Below are positions 45,993 to 54,799 of a DNA stretch of 64,000 nucleotides, one piece after another. The notes under the pieces are model-generated. The model searched no databases. It saw only the letters and a program-made list of their open reading frames with translations, and was not told the DNA's origin. The position numbers and the translations under genes are program-made. This DNA comes from Dongia sedimenti (GTDB lineage: Bacteria > Pseudomonadota > Alphaproteobacteria > Dongiales > Dongiaceae), in contig JAUYVI010000009.1 of assembly GCA_030715195.1 (NCBI GenBank), positions 1 through 64,000 of the forward strand. Direction: 5' to 3'. Within the stretch, counting starts at the first letter, position 1. The number at the start of each line of letters is the position of its first letter.

Positions 45993-47252
45993 ATGAAGAC
46001 GTCGTTCGCACTCGGCACGGTTGGCGCCGCTTTAGCCGGCATCTTTTTGGCGCTTACCGCTGCCCCGGCAGCACAGGCCGAACAGATCGAGGTGCTCTTT
46101 GCCAATTCGAACTTGATCACCGGGATACAGCAGGGCTTCAAGAACACGTTCGAAAGAACGCATTCCGGCGACACGGTGAGTTTTCAACCGGCTTTGGAAT
46201 ACAACGACGCTATGGCCATCACCCTGCGTCAGTCGGTGGTCGGCGCATTGCATGATCTGGGATATTACGGGGTTTCCGACGTCTGCACGCTTGCCGATCG
46301 GGGCATTGCACAGCCGCTCGACGGCCTGATCCAGAGCGATCCCGCATGGAAGAGCCTCGGTGTACCCGACAGTGCGCTGGAAGTGACCAAATGCCACGGC
46401 GTCACCTATGGTGTCCCGGTCGGGGCTTCCTTCATGGTCGTCATCTTCAACAAGAAGCTGGTTGCCGAAGCGGGCGGAGATCCCAACAACCTGCCGAAGA
46501 CCTGGCCGGAGATCATTGATCTCGGCAGGAAGATCAAAGCCAAGAGCGGCGGCATCTCGATGAGCTACATGGCCTCGTCGAGCTGGAGCTTCATGACGCT
46601 GGTGCAAAGCCAGGGCGGTCAGATCCTGACCCCGGACGGCAAGAACGTCGCCTTCGACTCCCCGGCAGGCCTGAAGGCCTTGCAAATCCTGGCCGATGTC
46701 GGCGCCGCGCGAGACCATGTCGACATGACGAAGGCGCAGGGGCGCCAGGCCTTCGTGTCCGGAACCCTCGGCATCCTGGTCGACTCGTCGAGCGGCCTCA
46801 CGGACTATAAGAAGGCGACCAAGGACAGTTTCGAGATCGGGGTGGTGTCGTTTCCGCTTGCGCCTGGCGGCAAGCTGCCGCCTTCCGGCTTTGCTGGTGT
46901 GCTGCAGGCGACGAACAAAGACAAGCAGAAGCTCGCCTGGGACTATCTGAAATACTCCGCTTCGGCCGACGGCCAGACGCTGATCGGCAAGACCACCGGT
47001 TTTCTGCCGTTCAACGAGACGGCCATCCACGCTGCCGACAAGCTCGGCGCTTACTATGCGGAGAATCCTGAGCTCAGCGTCGCCGCGGAAAGCATCAAGA
47101 ACGCCACGGTCTGGCCGAGTTTTCCAGGCCCCAATGGGCTGAAGATCCATCAACTCGTCATGGACTATCTCCAGAAGGTCTATGTCGGCGCGATGACGCC
47201 GGAAGTCGCCTTGCCGGAAATGGCTGAGAAGACGCGGGCGCTCCTAAAATGA
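45993..47252 (+). CDS. ABC transporter substrate-binding protein 3
   Basis: 419 aa. Sec signal peptide (MKTSFALGTVGAALAGIFLA), then a family 1 solute-binding fold with IIDLGRKIKAKS, VDSSSGLTDYKKATKD and WPSFPGPNGLKI. The ATG at 45993 follows GGATGGGGAA and begins the signal peptide; the ATG at 45939 overlapping the previous stop would prepend a non-signal stretch. Being in the same operon, it is the most direct partner of the permeases. The stop overlaps the next start (ATGA). Confidence 0.9.
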   Translation: MKTSFALGTVGAALAGIFLALTAAPAAQAEQIEVLFANSNLITGIQQGFKNTFERTHSGDTVSFQPALEYNDAMAITLRQSVVGALHDLGYYGVSDVCTLADRGIAQPLDGLIQSDPAWKSLGVPDSALEVTKCHGVTYGVPVGASFMVVIFNKKLVAEAGGDPNNLPKTWPEIIDLGRKIKAKSGGISMSYMASSSWSFMTLVQSQGGQILTPDGKNVAFDSPAGLKALQILADVGAARDHVDMTKAQGRQAFVSGTLGILVDSSSGLTDYKKATKDSFEIGVVSFPLAPGGKLPPSGFAGVLQATNKDKQKLAWDYLKYSASADGQTLIGKTTGFLPFNETAIHAADKLGAYYAENPELSVAAESIKNATVWPSFPGPNGLKIHQLVMDYLQKVYVGAMTPEVALPEMAEKTRALLK

Positions 47253-48538
47253 GCGCCCGCGGGACAGGCGGAGCTAAGACGCCGCTAAGGGGCGAGCTCG
47301 CCCATTCATCGGTGGCCGATATGTATCCGCCCGCGGGATGGTCGAAGATCTATGACATCGACATCGAGCGGCTGCACCGCTACCGCGTCGGCCGGTTGCA
47401 TGCGGAGATGGACAAGCGGGACTGCGATGCGCTTCTGCTGTTTGACCCGGTCAACATCCGCTACGCGACCGGCGCCCGCAACATGCAGATCTGGACCATG
47501 CACCATCCAGCTCGCTATTGCCTGGTGCTCCGGACCAACAAGATTGTTCTGTTTGAGATCGGCGGGAGGGCTCATCACGCCAGAGGACTTCCCTTGATCG
47601 ACGAGGTCCGCGTTGCAAAGCCGTGGTTCTACTACTACTCCGGCCCCGGCACCGCTTTGCATGTCAAGGATTTCGCCGCAGAGATCGCGGATCTGGTCGG
47701 CGTCGGGCCGTTGGGCTCGGCGAAGAAGCGAATCTATGTCGACCGTTGCGATCGGCAAGGCGGTCGCGCCTTGGAGGATCTCGGCCTGGTCCTGATCGAC
47801 GAGGCCCAAGAGTTGATGGAGCAGGCACGATCCATCAAATCGGAGGACGAGATAGCGGCCATCCGTCTCGCGATCGACGTCTGCGAAACCGGCATTGCGC
47901 GGATGAAGGCGGAGCTCCGGCCCGGCATCACCGAGCTCTTCCTCTGGTCCAAGCTGCATCAGACCAATATCGAGCTGGGTGGAGAATATATCGAAACCCG
48001 CCTGCTGACCTCGGGTGCGAGAACCAATCCCTGGCACCAGGAAGCGAGCCAGAAGATCCTTGAGCGGTGCGACCTTGTCAGCTTCGATTGCGATCTGATC
48101 GGCCCGCTGGGTTACGGTGCGGATCTCTCCGGTGCCTTCGTCTGCGGTGCGGCACCTTCCCCCGAGCAGAGGGACCTCTATCAGCGCGCCTACGACCAGA
48201 TCATGTTCAACACGGATCTGTTGCATGTGGGCACGGCATTCTCCGACATCATCGAGAAGGCGCGCTATCTCCCCGATGAATACCTGCAATGGCACCGAGT
48301 TGCCCACGGCAATGGGATGAGCATCGGCGAGTTTCCCGCCATCGGCCGTCGCCCGGGATATGCCAAGGGCTCGATCCATGACGGGAGGATCGAAGAAGGC
48401 ATGGTGCTCTGCGTCGGTAGTTTTGCCGGACTTCGGTGTGGTGGGGAGGGAATCAAGCTCGAGCATCAGCTCGTCATCCGCGCGAACGGTCCCGAGCGAT
48501 TGTCATCATCGCTCTACGATCCCGATTTCTGTGCCTGA
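47249..48538 (+). CDS. M24 (creatinase/aminopeptidase fold) protein resembling DddP
   Basis: 429 aa. FDPVNIRYATGARNMQIW and GGEYIETRLL followed by RTNPWHQEA closely resemble DMSP lyase DddP. Expected metal ligands Asp280, Asp282, Asp292, His353 and Glu405 are present with DddP-like spacing. The position of the sixth ligand, Glu406 in DddP, is Gly390 here (LCVGSFAG for LCVEALVS). So it may not cleave DMSP, or may bind one metal differently. The neighbours (RidA, DadA-like oxidase, binding protein) suggest action on an amino-acid-like compound. Confidence 0.85.
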   Translation: MSARGTGGAKTPLRGELAHSSVADMYPPAGWSKIYDIDIERLHRYRVGRLHAEMDKRDCDALLLFDPVNIRYATGARNMQIWTMHHPARYCLVLRTNKIVLFEIGGRAHHARGLPLIDEVRVAKPWFYYYSGPGTALHVKDFAAEIADLVGVGPLGSAKKRIYVDRCDRQGGRALEDLGLVLIDEAQELMEQARSIKSEDEIAAIRLAIDVCETGIARMKAELRPGITELFLWSKLHQTNIELGGEYIETRLLTSGARTNPWHQEASQKILERCDLVSFDCDLIGPLGYGADLSGAFVCGAAPSPEQRDLYQRAYDQIMFNTDLLHVGTAFSDIIEKARYLPDEYLQWHRVAHGNGMSIGEFPAIGRRPGYAKGSIHDGRIEEGMVLCVGSFAGLRCGGEGIKLEHQLVIRANGPERLSSSLYDPDFCA

Positions 48539-48556
48539 AAGGATTGAGGACGACAT

Positions 48557-48970
48557 ATGTCGAAAACTCACGCCGACAGCGAGGTTCTGTTTCCAAAATC
48601 CCCGATCGAGCGGCTGCCGGGCAAGGCGCCGGGCCGGTGCCTGGGATCCGGGTTCGGCTCACTGGCATTTCTCGCCACGGTCGCGCATGACCGCGATGCC
48701 GATCTCACCGCCCAGGCGCGCGACGCATTGGCACGGTTGGACGCACAGCTCTCGGAGCTCGGATCCAGCCGGGCGGAAATCCTGTCCGCGACGGTCTTCC
48801 TTGCCGACCTGACCACGAAACCGCAATTCGACGCGGTTTGGGTGGAATGGATCGGCCAAGACCGTCAGGCCTGGCCGCAGCGGGTCTGCGTCGGCGCAGC
48901 ACTGGCTGGGAGCACGCTGGTCGAGATTTCGGCCATCGCCGCCCGGTCCCAGTTCGTGGCGAAAGCCTGA
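48557..48970 (+). CDS. RidA/YjgF family protein
   Basis: 137 aa. Motifs TVFLADLTTKPQFDAVWVEW and WPQRVCVGAAL followed by TLVEISAIA. RidA proteins hydrolyse reactive enamine/imine intermediates made by PLP enzymes and flavin oxidases. The conserved Arg of the active site is in WPQRV. It lies between the M24 gene and an amino acid oxidase gene, a logical place for imine clearance. Confidence 0.88.
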   Translation: MSKTHADSEVLFPKSPIERLPGKAPGRCLGSGFGSLAFLATVAHDRDADLTAQARDALARLDAQLSELGSSRAEILSATVFLADLTTKPQFDAVWVEWIGQDRQAWPQRVCVGAALAGSTLVEISAIAARSQFVAKA

Positions 48971-48972
48971 TC

Positions 48973-50286
48973 ATGGCGCCGGATCGAGGGGATGGTCGTG
49001 CCGAGAGAGCGAAACGCGTGGTCGTCATCGGAGCCGGCATTATCGGTGCGTGTACGGCGCTTGCTTTGGTCAAACGCGGTCATGCCGTGACCATCATCGA
49101 GCCCGCCCAGCCGGGCGGTGAACAAGCTGCGAGCTATGGCAATGGCGGCTGGCTCAGCCCAAGCCTGGTGGTCCCGTTGTCCTTGCCGGGGCTTTGGCGC
49201 AAGGTGCCGGGGTTTCTTGCCGACCCCGCCGGGCCGCTCACGATCAACTGGCGATACTTGCCATGGCTCTCAGGATGGCTCCGGCGATTCCTCCGCGCGG
49301 GCGCGACCGTGGCCCGCGTGCAGGCAAGCGCGCTGGCGCTTCGTCCACTGGTGGCCGGCTGCCACCTCCGGCACCACGCCTTGGCTACCGAGGCGGGCGT
49401 CGCGGATCTGATCGTGCGAAACGGGCAATTGCAGGTCTACCGCAGCCGCGAGCATTTCCTCGCAGAGCATCTCCCTTGGACGCTGCGCCGTGAAGCCGGT
49501 GCGGTGATCGCCGAAGTCCCGGAGCTGGAACTGCGCAAACGCGAGCCGGATCTGCACGAGAGATATACTTTTGGCGCCACCCTCGACGGCTACAACTGCA
49601 TCAGCCCGGGGGCCTATGTCGGTGCACTCGTCGATCATGCGATCGCGCGTGGCGCCCGCCTGGTCAGGACGAAGGCGCATGGTTTCAAGGCCCGCGACAG
49701 CCGGGCCTTGAGTATCGAGACCTCGAGCGGGAGCTTCGCATTCGACGAAGCGGTGATCTGCACCGGTGCGCATTCCCGTACCCTGGCGGCGGAGGCGGGA
49801 GACCGGGTCTTCCTTGAAGCCGAACGCGGCTATCACGTGATGTTCCCGAACCTCGATGTGATGCCCAAAGGCCGGGTGTTGCTCATGGACGGGCGGATGA
49901 CCAATACTCCGTCGAAGTTCGGCCTGAGAGTGACCGGTCATGTCGAGTTCTCAAGTCTGAACGCGCCCCCGAACTGGCGCCATGCCGAGGCGCTGCGGGA
50001 CTTCACCCTCTCCGCCTATCCCCGGATGACGCGCGCCGCCGCCAAGGAGGTGCGGTTCTGGATGGGGGCAAGACCATCGACTCCGGACAGTCTTCCGATC
50101 ATCGGCCGCGCATCGGGCCTTCGGAACGTCGTGCATGCCTTCGGTCACGGGCATATCGGCGTGGCATCCGGGCCGACCACCGCTGAACTCGTGGCCGACA
50201 TCGTCTCCGATGTTGCGCCGTCGATCGATCCGGCACCCTATTCGCCGCGCAGATTCATGCCACAGCAGGCGGCGACCGGCCACTGA
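48973..50286 (+). CDS. FAD-dependent D-amino acid dehydrogenase-like oxidoreductase (DadA/DAO family)
   Basis: 437 aa. Dinucleotide motif VVVIGAGIIGACTALALVKR, then GEQAASYGNGGWLSPS and the C-terminal FGHGHIGVASGPTTAELVAD, typical of DadA-like DAO proteins. It oxidises an amine to an imine, which hydrolyses to an oxo acid. The ATG at 48973 lies 2 bp after the RidA stop; the longer frame from 48838 overlaps RidA. Last gene of the plus operon. Confidence 0.9.
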   Translation: MAPDRGDGRAERAKRVVVIGAGIIGACTALALVKRGHAVTIIEPAQPGGEQAASYGNGGWLSPSLVVPLSLPGLWRKVPGFLADPAGPLTINWRYLPWLSGWLRRFLRAGATVARVQASALALRPLVAGCHLRHHALATEAGVADLIVRNGQLQVYRSREHFLAEHLPWTLRREAGAVIAEVPELELRKREPDLHERYTFGATLDGYNCISPGAYVGALVDHAIARGARLVRTKAHGFKARDSRALSIETSSGSFAFDEAVICTGAHSRTLAAEAGDRVFLEAERGYHVMFPNLDVMPKGRVLLMDGRMTNTPSKFGLRVTGHVEFSSLNAPPNWRHAEALRDFTLSAYPRMTRAAAKEVRFWMGARPSTPDSLPIIGRASGLRNVVHAFGHGHIGVASGPTTAELVADIVSDVAPSIDPAPYSPRRFMPQQAATGH

Positions 50287-50570
50287 GGATCGACGCGAGT
50301 TCCTGGTCTATCGCCTGCGCCTCGGCATGCAGCGCGACGATGTGGCGCGCCACGTCGCGGGCGGCGGTCTCGCCTAGAAAGAGGAGGTGGCCGCCGGATA
50401 TGAAGCGCAGCAGCCGTCGCGGCAGGCCGAGCATCAGCGCGCGGAGGCGCTCCCAGTCGGCTTCGTTCAGCCGGGTCGGCAATAAGGGACCGCCGGATAA
50501 GAGGCGTCGGTTTGCGCGGTCTCGCCGGGAAAGAGTCCGCCGCGCTGCAGGCCGGGCTTCTCAGGCCCTT
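50255..50570 (-). pseudogene. Decayed third copy of the unusual alpha/beta hydrolase
   Basis: The frame from a TTG at 50482 encodes LNEADWERLRALMLGLPRRL and FISGGHLLFLGE, matching the C-terminal block of 35992-37125 and 54780-55844. In another frame just upstream, GLQRGGLFPGETAQTDASYP matches GLLRGGFARAARPKDDPDIA of copy A. The ~40 residues that separate these blocks in copy A, including RDYRHAL, are missing and the frame shifts. The N-terminal two thirds are absent. It lies directly downstream of binding protein 4, as copy A lies downstream of binding protein 2. Confidence 0.7.
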
Positions 50571-50597
50571 GCATTTCGATGCGACGTCCGGAGGCCG

Positions 50598-51875
50598 CTA
50601 CTTCGCGTTCGGCACCAAGGTACGGACCGAGGACTCGATTGCCGCCATCGTTGCCTTGGGATCGCTCTTCAGCGTGACGAGCGCGTGCAGATGCTCCCGG
50701 ATCTCGTTGCTTGCCTTTATCGAATTGTCACCGGGGAAAGCGAACCAGGTCCCTGCATGTTGCGCGGAGGCGATGCCGGCACCGTAAGCCGGTCGCGCCT
50801 TGTAGTAATCGCCGAGGAGGTCTGGCGTTTGGATGGCAACCGCATTGGTCGGCGTATAGCCGGTGAGCTTTCCGACCAGCGTCTGTCCGACCTTGCCCGA
50901 GGCGAGAGTCATGAACCGCCAGGCCAATTTCTGCCGGGCCGGATCCGTCGTGTGTAGCACCGTCGCGATACCGGCCGCGGGAATTGCTGCCTTTGCGGTG
51001 GCGCGCGGGATCGGGAGGGTCAGGACGCGGAAATGCCCCGCCGCAGCCTTCTCGAAGCTGGCGAGGCTGCTGCTCGAGTCAAAGAGCACGCCGATGTTGC
51101 CGGATTGGAACTCGCCACGTGCCATATCCTGGCTGACGTCGTTCCTTGCCTGGCCCGACAGGCCGAATTGCCGGATGATCTCCAGCGACTGCATCCCCGC
51201 AGGGCCATTGAAGGCGATGCTGCCATCGGCATTCATCATCTGCCCGCCGAGTGCCTGGAGCAGGGCGATCCAGGTCCAGTTGCCGCCCGAGGCGATCTGG
51301 AAGAAGGCACCCTTGCCGCTGTCGCCGTCATTGATCTTCTTGGCGAGCGCGAGGATGCCGTCCCAGTCCTGCGGCAGGTGATCGATATCCGCACCGGCTT
51401 TCTTTGCCAGCTCTGAATTGATGTAAATCACCGGGAAGGACATGCCGACACCGAGGCCATGAAGCTCGCCGTCCACGATGCAGGTCGAGGTCACGGCGCC
51501 CGAGAGGCCGAGTTCCGCGGTCTGCGGGTCATTGGACAACAGATCGTCGAGGCGCAGGGTGAAGCCACGCTGCTTCAGGGGCGGCAGATAGGCGTAGCCT
51601 TGGAAACTCAGATCGGGCAGGTCGTTGACCATCCCCTCACGCAAGGTCGCCTGGAACTGATCGCTCTGGTCGCGATAGCTGCCGGTGATCGCCATTTCGA
51701 CGCCGGGATTGGCTGCCTCGAAATCCCGGATCAAGGATTCGAACATAGCCGGGAAGATCGAAGGCACCAGCGAGATCCTCAGCGTGGTGCCATCCGCGGC
51801 GCTGGCCGGGCGCGCAAAGGGGAGCGCCGCCGTGGCAGCAATCGCGTTCGTCAGCATGGTCCGGCGTGAAATCAT
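50598..51875 (-). CDS. ABC transporter substrate-binding protein 4
   Basis: 425 aa. Signal with a twin-arginine look (MISRRTMLTNAIAATAALPF), then a family 1 solute-binding fold with DWDGILALAKKIN, FDSSSSLASFEKAAAGHF and WFAFPGDNSIKA. ATG 51875 was preferred over the GTG at 51878 because of its spacing from GGGGG. Upstream lie a PhnF-type operator (51928-51945) and the GntR gene. Closest by eye to binding protein 2. Confidence 0.9.
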   Translation of the reverse strand: MISRRTMLTNAIAATAALPFARPASAADGTTLRISLVPSIFPAMFESLIRDFEAANPGVEMAITGSYRDQSDQFQATLREGMVNDLPDLSFQGYAYLPPLKQRGFTLRLDDLLSNDPQTAELGLSGAVTSTCIVDGELHGLGVGMSFPVIYINSELAKKAGADIDHLPQDWDGILALAKKINDGDSGKGAFFQIASGGNWTWIALLQALGGQMMNADGSIAFNGPAGMQSLEIIRQFGLSGQARNDVSQDMARGEFQSGNIGVLFDSSSSLASFEKAAAGHFRVLTLPIPRATAKAAIPAAGIATVLHTTDPARQKLAWRFMTLASGKVGQTLVGKLTGYTPTNAVAIQTPDLLGDYYKARPAYGAGIASAQHAGTWFAFPGDNSIKASNEIREHLHALVTLKSDPKATMAAIESSVRTLVPNAK

Positions 51876-51927
51876 CACATCCCCCGATAGGTTTTCGGAT
51901 TTTCGATCTGGCGACGGCTTTTATGTA

Positions 51928-51945
51928 CTATAGTTATAGAACCAT
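51928..51945. promoter_or_regulatory. Candidate PhnF-type operator upstream of binding protein 4
   Basis: Sequence CTATAGTTATAGAACCAT contains CTATA-GT-TATAG and the core GTTATAGAAC. The same core occurs at 52830-52843 and a related inverted repeat at 60785-60804, each near a PhnF-type gene. HutC/PhnF regulators bind palindromes of the GGTATAGACC kind. Confidence 0.6.
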
Positions 51946-52010
51946 TAGCGCGTGAAATTTTGATGACTGGCGGTGCAAGATTCTGCTCCTCGCTGCTGCG
52001 CGGGCTTTTG

Positions 52011-52745
52011 TCAGACGTCCATCCGCAGCGCCACGCGGCCCGCCGCATAGCAGGTTTCGGCGTAGGCGACAGGGACGTCCTTCGAATCAACTTGGACGAC
52101 CTGGGTGAGGAGAACGTAGTTGCTCATCGGAATCTTGAGGCGCATCGCCTCGTCACGGCTCGGTGGCCGCGATTGGATCCGAATGGTCTTGCGGCGAAAA
52201 TCCTTGATGCCGATCGCCTTGAAGATCACCTTGAAGGAGAAGTCCGTCCGCGGATCGTTGCCGAATGCTTCGAACGCCTTTCGAAGCCCCGGCGTCCGTT
52301 TGAGCGGAAAGTAATTGTAGTTGTAGTTGACTGGGAACCCGTCGGCCTCGCCCAGTAAGGTGACCAGGAGGAGCGGGGATCCCAGCTTGACCTGAAGGGC
52401 CCCGGCGGTGGCGGCTTCCGCGCGCGTTTCCTGGATCGCGATAACGGTTCGCGACGGCGTGCGATTGCTATCAAGCAAGTTCTGCTCGAACCAGTTCCGG
52501 GCGCCGAGGCGCAATTCGATCGGGTTGACCACGGCATAGGCGCCGCGCCCGCGCTCGATGCGAACCATGCCTTCCGATTCCAGATGCGAGATCGCCTTCA
52601 GGACGGTGTGCCGGTTGACGGAAAACCGGGCGGCGAGCACTTCGCTCGACGGCAGGCGCTCATCCGCCGAGAAGACGCCGGTCTCAATCTCCTCCGCGAG
52701 CACCTCACCGAGCTGGCGCCATAGACTGATCCCGGCCTTTTCCAT
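52011..52745 (-). CDS. GntR/HutC regulator, PhnF type, copy 1
   Basis: 244 aa. wHTH domain (SLWRQLGEVLAEEIETGVFS, FSVNRHTVLKAISHLESEGM) and a C-terminal UTRA effector domain with SPLLLVTLLGEADGFPVNYN and KDFRRKTIRIQSR. It follows the PhnF subfamily pattern (ALWRQ, VNRHTV, RTRF-like ENL region, GxxDFRRRxxRI). Candidate operators lie on both sides of the gene. It likely controls binding protein 4 and the divergent aminotransferase/aldolase pair. Confidence 0.87.
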   Translation of the reverse strand: MEKAGISLWRQLGEVLAEEIETGVFSADERLPSSEVLAARFSVNRHTVLKAISHLESEGMVRIERGRGAYAVVNPIELRLGARNWFEQNLLDSNRTPSRTVIAIQETRAEAATAGALQVKLGSPLLLVTLLGEADGFPVNYNYNYFPLKRTPGLRKAFEAFGNDPRTDFSFKVIFKAIGIKDFRRKTIRIQSRPPSRDEAMRLKIPMSNYVLLTQVVQVDSKDVPVAYAETCYAAGRVALRMDV

Positions 52746-52829
52746 TCGCTCTGTTCCTCGATCTTTTCCAACGGGTCTGCGTTTTCCGCATTTTATCCGC
52801 CGATCATGCCTTGATCAATATACGTCGTA

Positions 52830-52843
52830 TCGTTATAGAACGA
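52830..52843. promoter_or_regulatory. Candidate PhnF-type operator between the GntR gene and aminotransferase copy 3
   Basis: TCGTT-ATAG-AACGA is a perfect 5-bp inverted repeat with a 4-bp spacer, containing the GTTATAGAAC core. It lies 85 bp before the GntR start (minus) and 32 bp before the aminotransferase start (plus), suited to control both. Confidence 0.65.
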
Positions 52844-52874
52844 ATAGCAATACCGTTTACAGTCAGGAAATTTC

Positions 52875-54056
52875 ATGATCACAGCGGCCGATTCGCCCCG
52901 TCTCGGGAAACCCGTTCAGCCGCATGTGCCGGCCGACTTTATCGACTTCCGGCGCTCGTTGCCGCCTTCGGTGCCGGTGTTGCGGGATCGTCTCGCGATC
53001 GCGCTGGGGCAGCTTGCCCGGCGGGACGATCTGGGGCGGCTGGTGCATGGCAGCCTCGCCCGGGGGGCGCCCCACGACCGGGAGAATGGCGCCGCTTTCC
53101 TGCGCGCCCGCCTTGGGTCGGAGCTGGATCCCGACCGCATTCTGCCGACCAACGGCACCCAGGCCGCGCTCCTAATTCTCTTTCCCTATCTGCTCGGCGA
53201 AAACGGCGTCCTGCTGGCCGAACGTCTTTCTTACGGGTCGCTGCGACCGCTCGCCGAAGCGGCGGGAATTCCGCTGCGCGGGGTCGAAATGGATGCGGAG
53301 GGAATCCTGCCCGATGCGTTCGAGGCGGCCTGCCGGAGCGACGGCGGGCGGAAAGCCCTGTACTGCAATCCGACCATACAGAATCCGACCACGGCGATCA
53401 TGGCGGTCGATCGGCGGCTCCAGCTGGCGGAGATCGCGCGCCGCTACGGCGTTCCCATCATAGAAGACGATGTGCTGGGGCGCCTCCATCCGGACGCCCC
53501 GGCACCCATCGCCAGGCTCGCCCCCGACATCGCCTGGTATGTGATGAGCGTGAGCAAGGCCCTGGCGCACGGGCTGCGGCTGGCCTACCTCGTTGCGCCG
53601 AGGCCGGAAGACTGCACCGCCGCGGCGAAGACCGTGGAACGCCTTTCATTCTGGAACGCCGCACCTTTGCAGGCCGCCATTGTCGGACAATGGGCGCGGT
53701 CCGGCGACGCGGATGCGATATCGAGAGCCATCCGGGACGAGAACATCGCGCGTGAACGCTTCGCACGGAGCTCGCTGGAGCGGTTCGGGCTGATTTCGAA
53801 GCCGGGATCGATGCATGTGTGGCTGCCGCTCCGGGACGGCTGGACCGGTGCGGGTTTTGTCGCCGCCGCAAAATCGGTGGGCGTCCTTGTCCGCTCCGCT
53901 GCGCTGTTTGCGGTCGATGATCAACCGCGGCTCGAGGCGGTCCGGCTGTCGCTTTCGACACCGGCAAGCCCGACGGTCGTTCACGACGGGATCCAGCGTC
54001 TCGCGGCACTCCTGGACGCGGGACCCCGCTCTAATAATCGAAAGGACAGAGGCTGA
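52875..54056 (+). CDS. MocR-type PLP aminotransferase, copy 3
   Basis: 393 aa. Motifs: LPTNGTQAALLILFPYLLGE, MDAEGILPDAFEAACR, NPTIQNPTTAIM, IIEDDVLGRLHP and PLP-lysine segment SVSKALAHGLRLAYLV. No DNA-binding domain. The stop overlaps the next start (TGATG at 54054). Longer at the N-terminus than the other copies. Confidence 0.87.
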   Translation: MITAADSPRLGKPVQPHVPADFIDFRRSLPPSVPVLRDRLAIALGQLARRDDLGRLVHGSLARGAPHDRENGAAFLRARLGSELDPDRILPTNGTQAALLILFPYLLGENGVLLAERLSYGSLRPLAEAAGIPLRGVEMDAEGILPDAFEAACRSDGGRKALYCNPTIQNPTTAIMAVDRRLQLAEIARRYGVPIIEDDVLGRLHPDAPAPIARLAPDIAWYVMSVSKALAHGLRLAYLVAPRPEDCTAAAKTVERLSFWNAAPLQAAIVGQWARSGDADAISRAIRDENIARERFARSSLERFGLISKPGSMHVWLPLRDGWTGAGFVAAAKSVGVLVRSAALFAVDDQPRLEAVRLSLSTPASPTVVHDGIQRLAALLDAGPRSNNRKDRG

Positions 54057-54799
54057 TGGCGTCCTTCCTGAAAAGAAGCACGGCACGCAACAAAGAGATC
54101 AAGGAACGCTTCCGGCGCGGCGAGGTCGTGACCCTCATCCATTCCAGCCACACTTCGGCGAGCCTGGTGGAGAAGCTTGGAGAATTTGGCTTCGACAGCG
54201 TACTGATCGATTGCGAGCATGGCTCAGCCGGACCACGTGAGGTCGAGGAGATGGCGCGGGCGGCCAATCTCGCCAACATGGTCTCGATCGTTCGTCCGGA
54301 AGAGTCGCTGCCGTGGCTGGTGACGCGATACATCGAATGCGGCGCCGACGGTGTCATGCTTCCGCTCATTCCGAACGCCACGGTCGCTCAGTCGTTGGTG
54401 GACCGCCTGCGCTTCTCGGCGCCCTTCGATCACGAGGATCGTTTCGTCATCTTGATGATCGAAACGATCGAGGCCGTGAACAACCTCCCGGAGATCATGA
54501 AGGTCGAAGGCGTCGATGCCTATCTCGTCGCACCGGGCGATCTTGCGCTCACGATCGGATCAGTCCCGATCACTTACGAGTGGCAGAAAGGCAAGCGGCC
54601 GAAGGAGGTGGACGTCGTCGTCGACCGCGCCATCCGAACGATCGTTGATGCGGGCAAGGTGTGCGGCACCCTGGTCAATCGTGGCGATGTTCAGTCCTAT
54701 ATCGAGAAGGGGGTGCGCCTCGTCTACGACCACGCCAACCACATGATGGCGCGTGGCGCCCGCGACTTTCTAGGGCATATCAAGGACGTGATGGTCTGA
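54056..54799 (+). CDS. HpcH/HpaI-family aldolase
   Basis: 247 aa, class II metal-dependent pyruvate aldolase fold. Motifs: VLIDCEHGSAGPREVEE, IVRPEE, ADGVMLPLIPNA, MIETIEAVNNLPEI and VAPGDLALTIG. These enzymes split 4-hydroxy-2-oxo acids into pyruvate and an aldehyde. Here it would take the oxo acid made by the adjacent aminotransferase. Its last 20 bases overlap the convergent hydrolase gene. Confidence 0.88.
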   Translation: MASFLKRSTARNKEIKERFRRGEVVTLIHSSHTSASLVEKLGEFGFDSVLIDCEHGSAGPREVEEMARAANLANMVSIVRPEESLPWLVTRYIECGADGVMLPLIPNATVAQSLVDRLRFSAPFDHEDRFVILMIETIEAVNNLPEIMKVEGVDAYLVAPGDLALTIGSVPITYEWQKGKRPKEVDVVVDRAIRTIVDAGKVCGTLVNRGDVQSYIEKGVRLVYDHANHMMARGARDFLGHIKDVMV

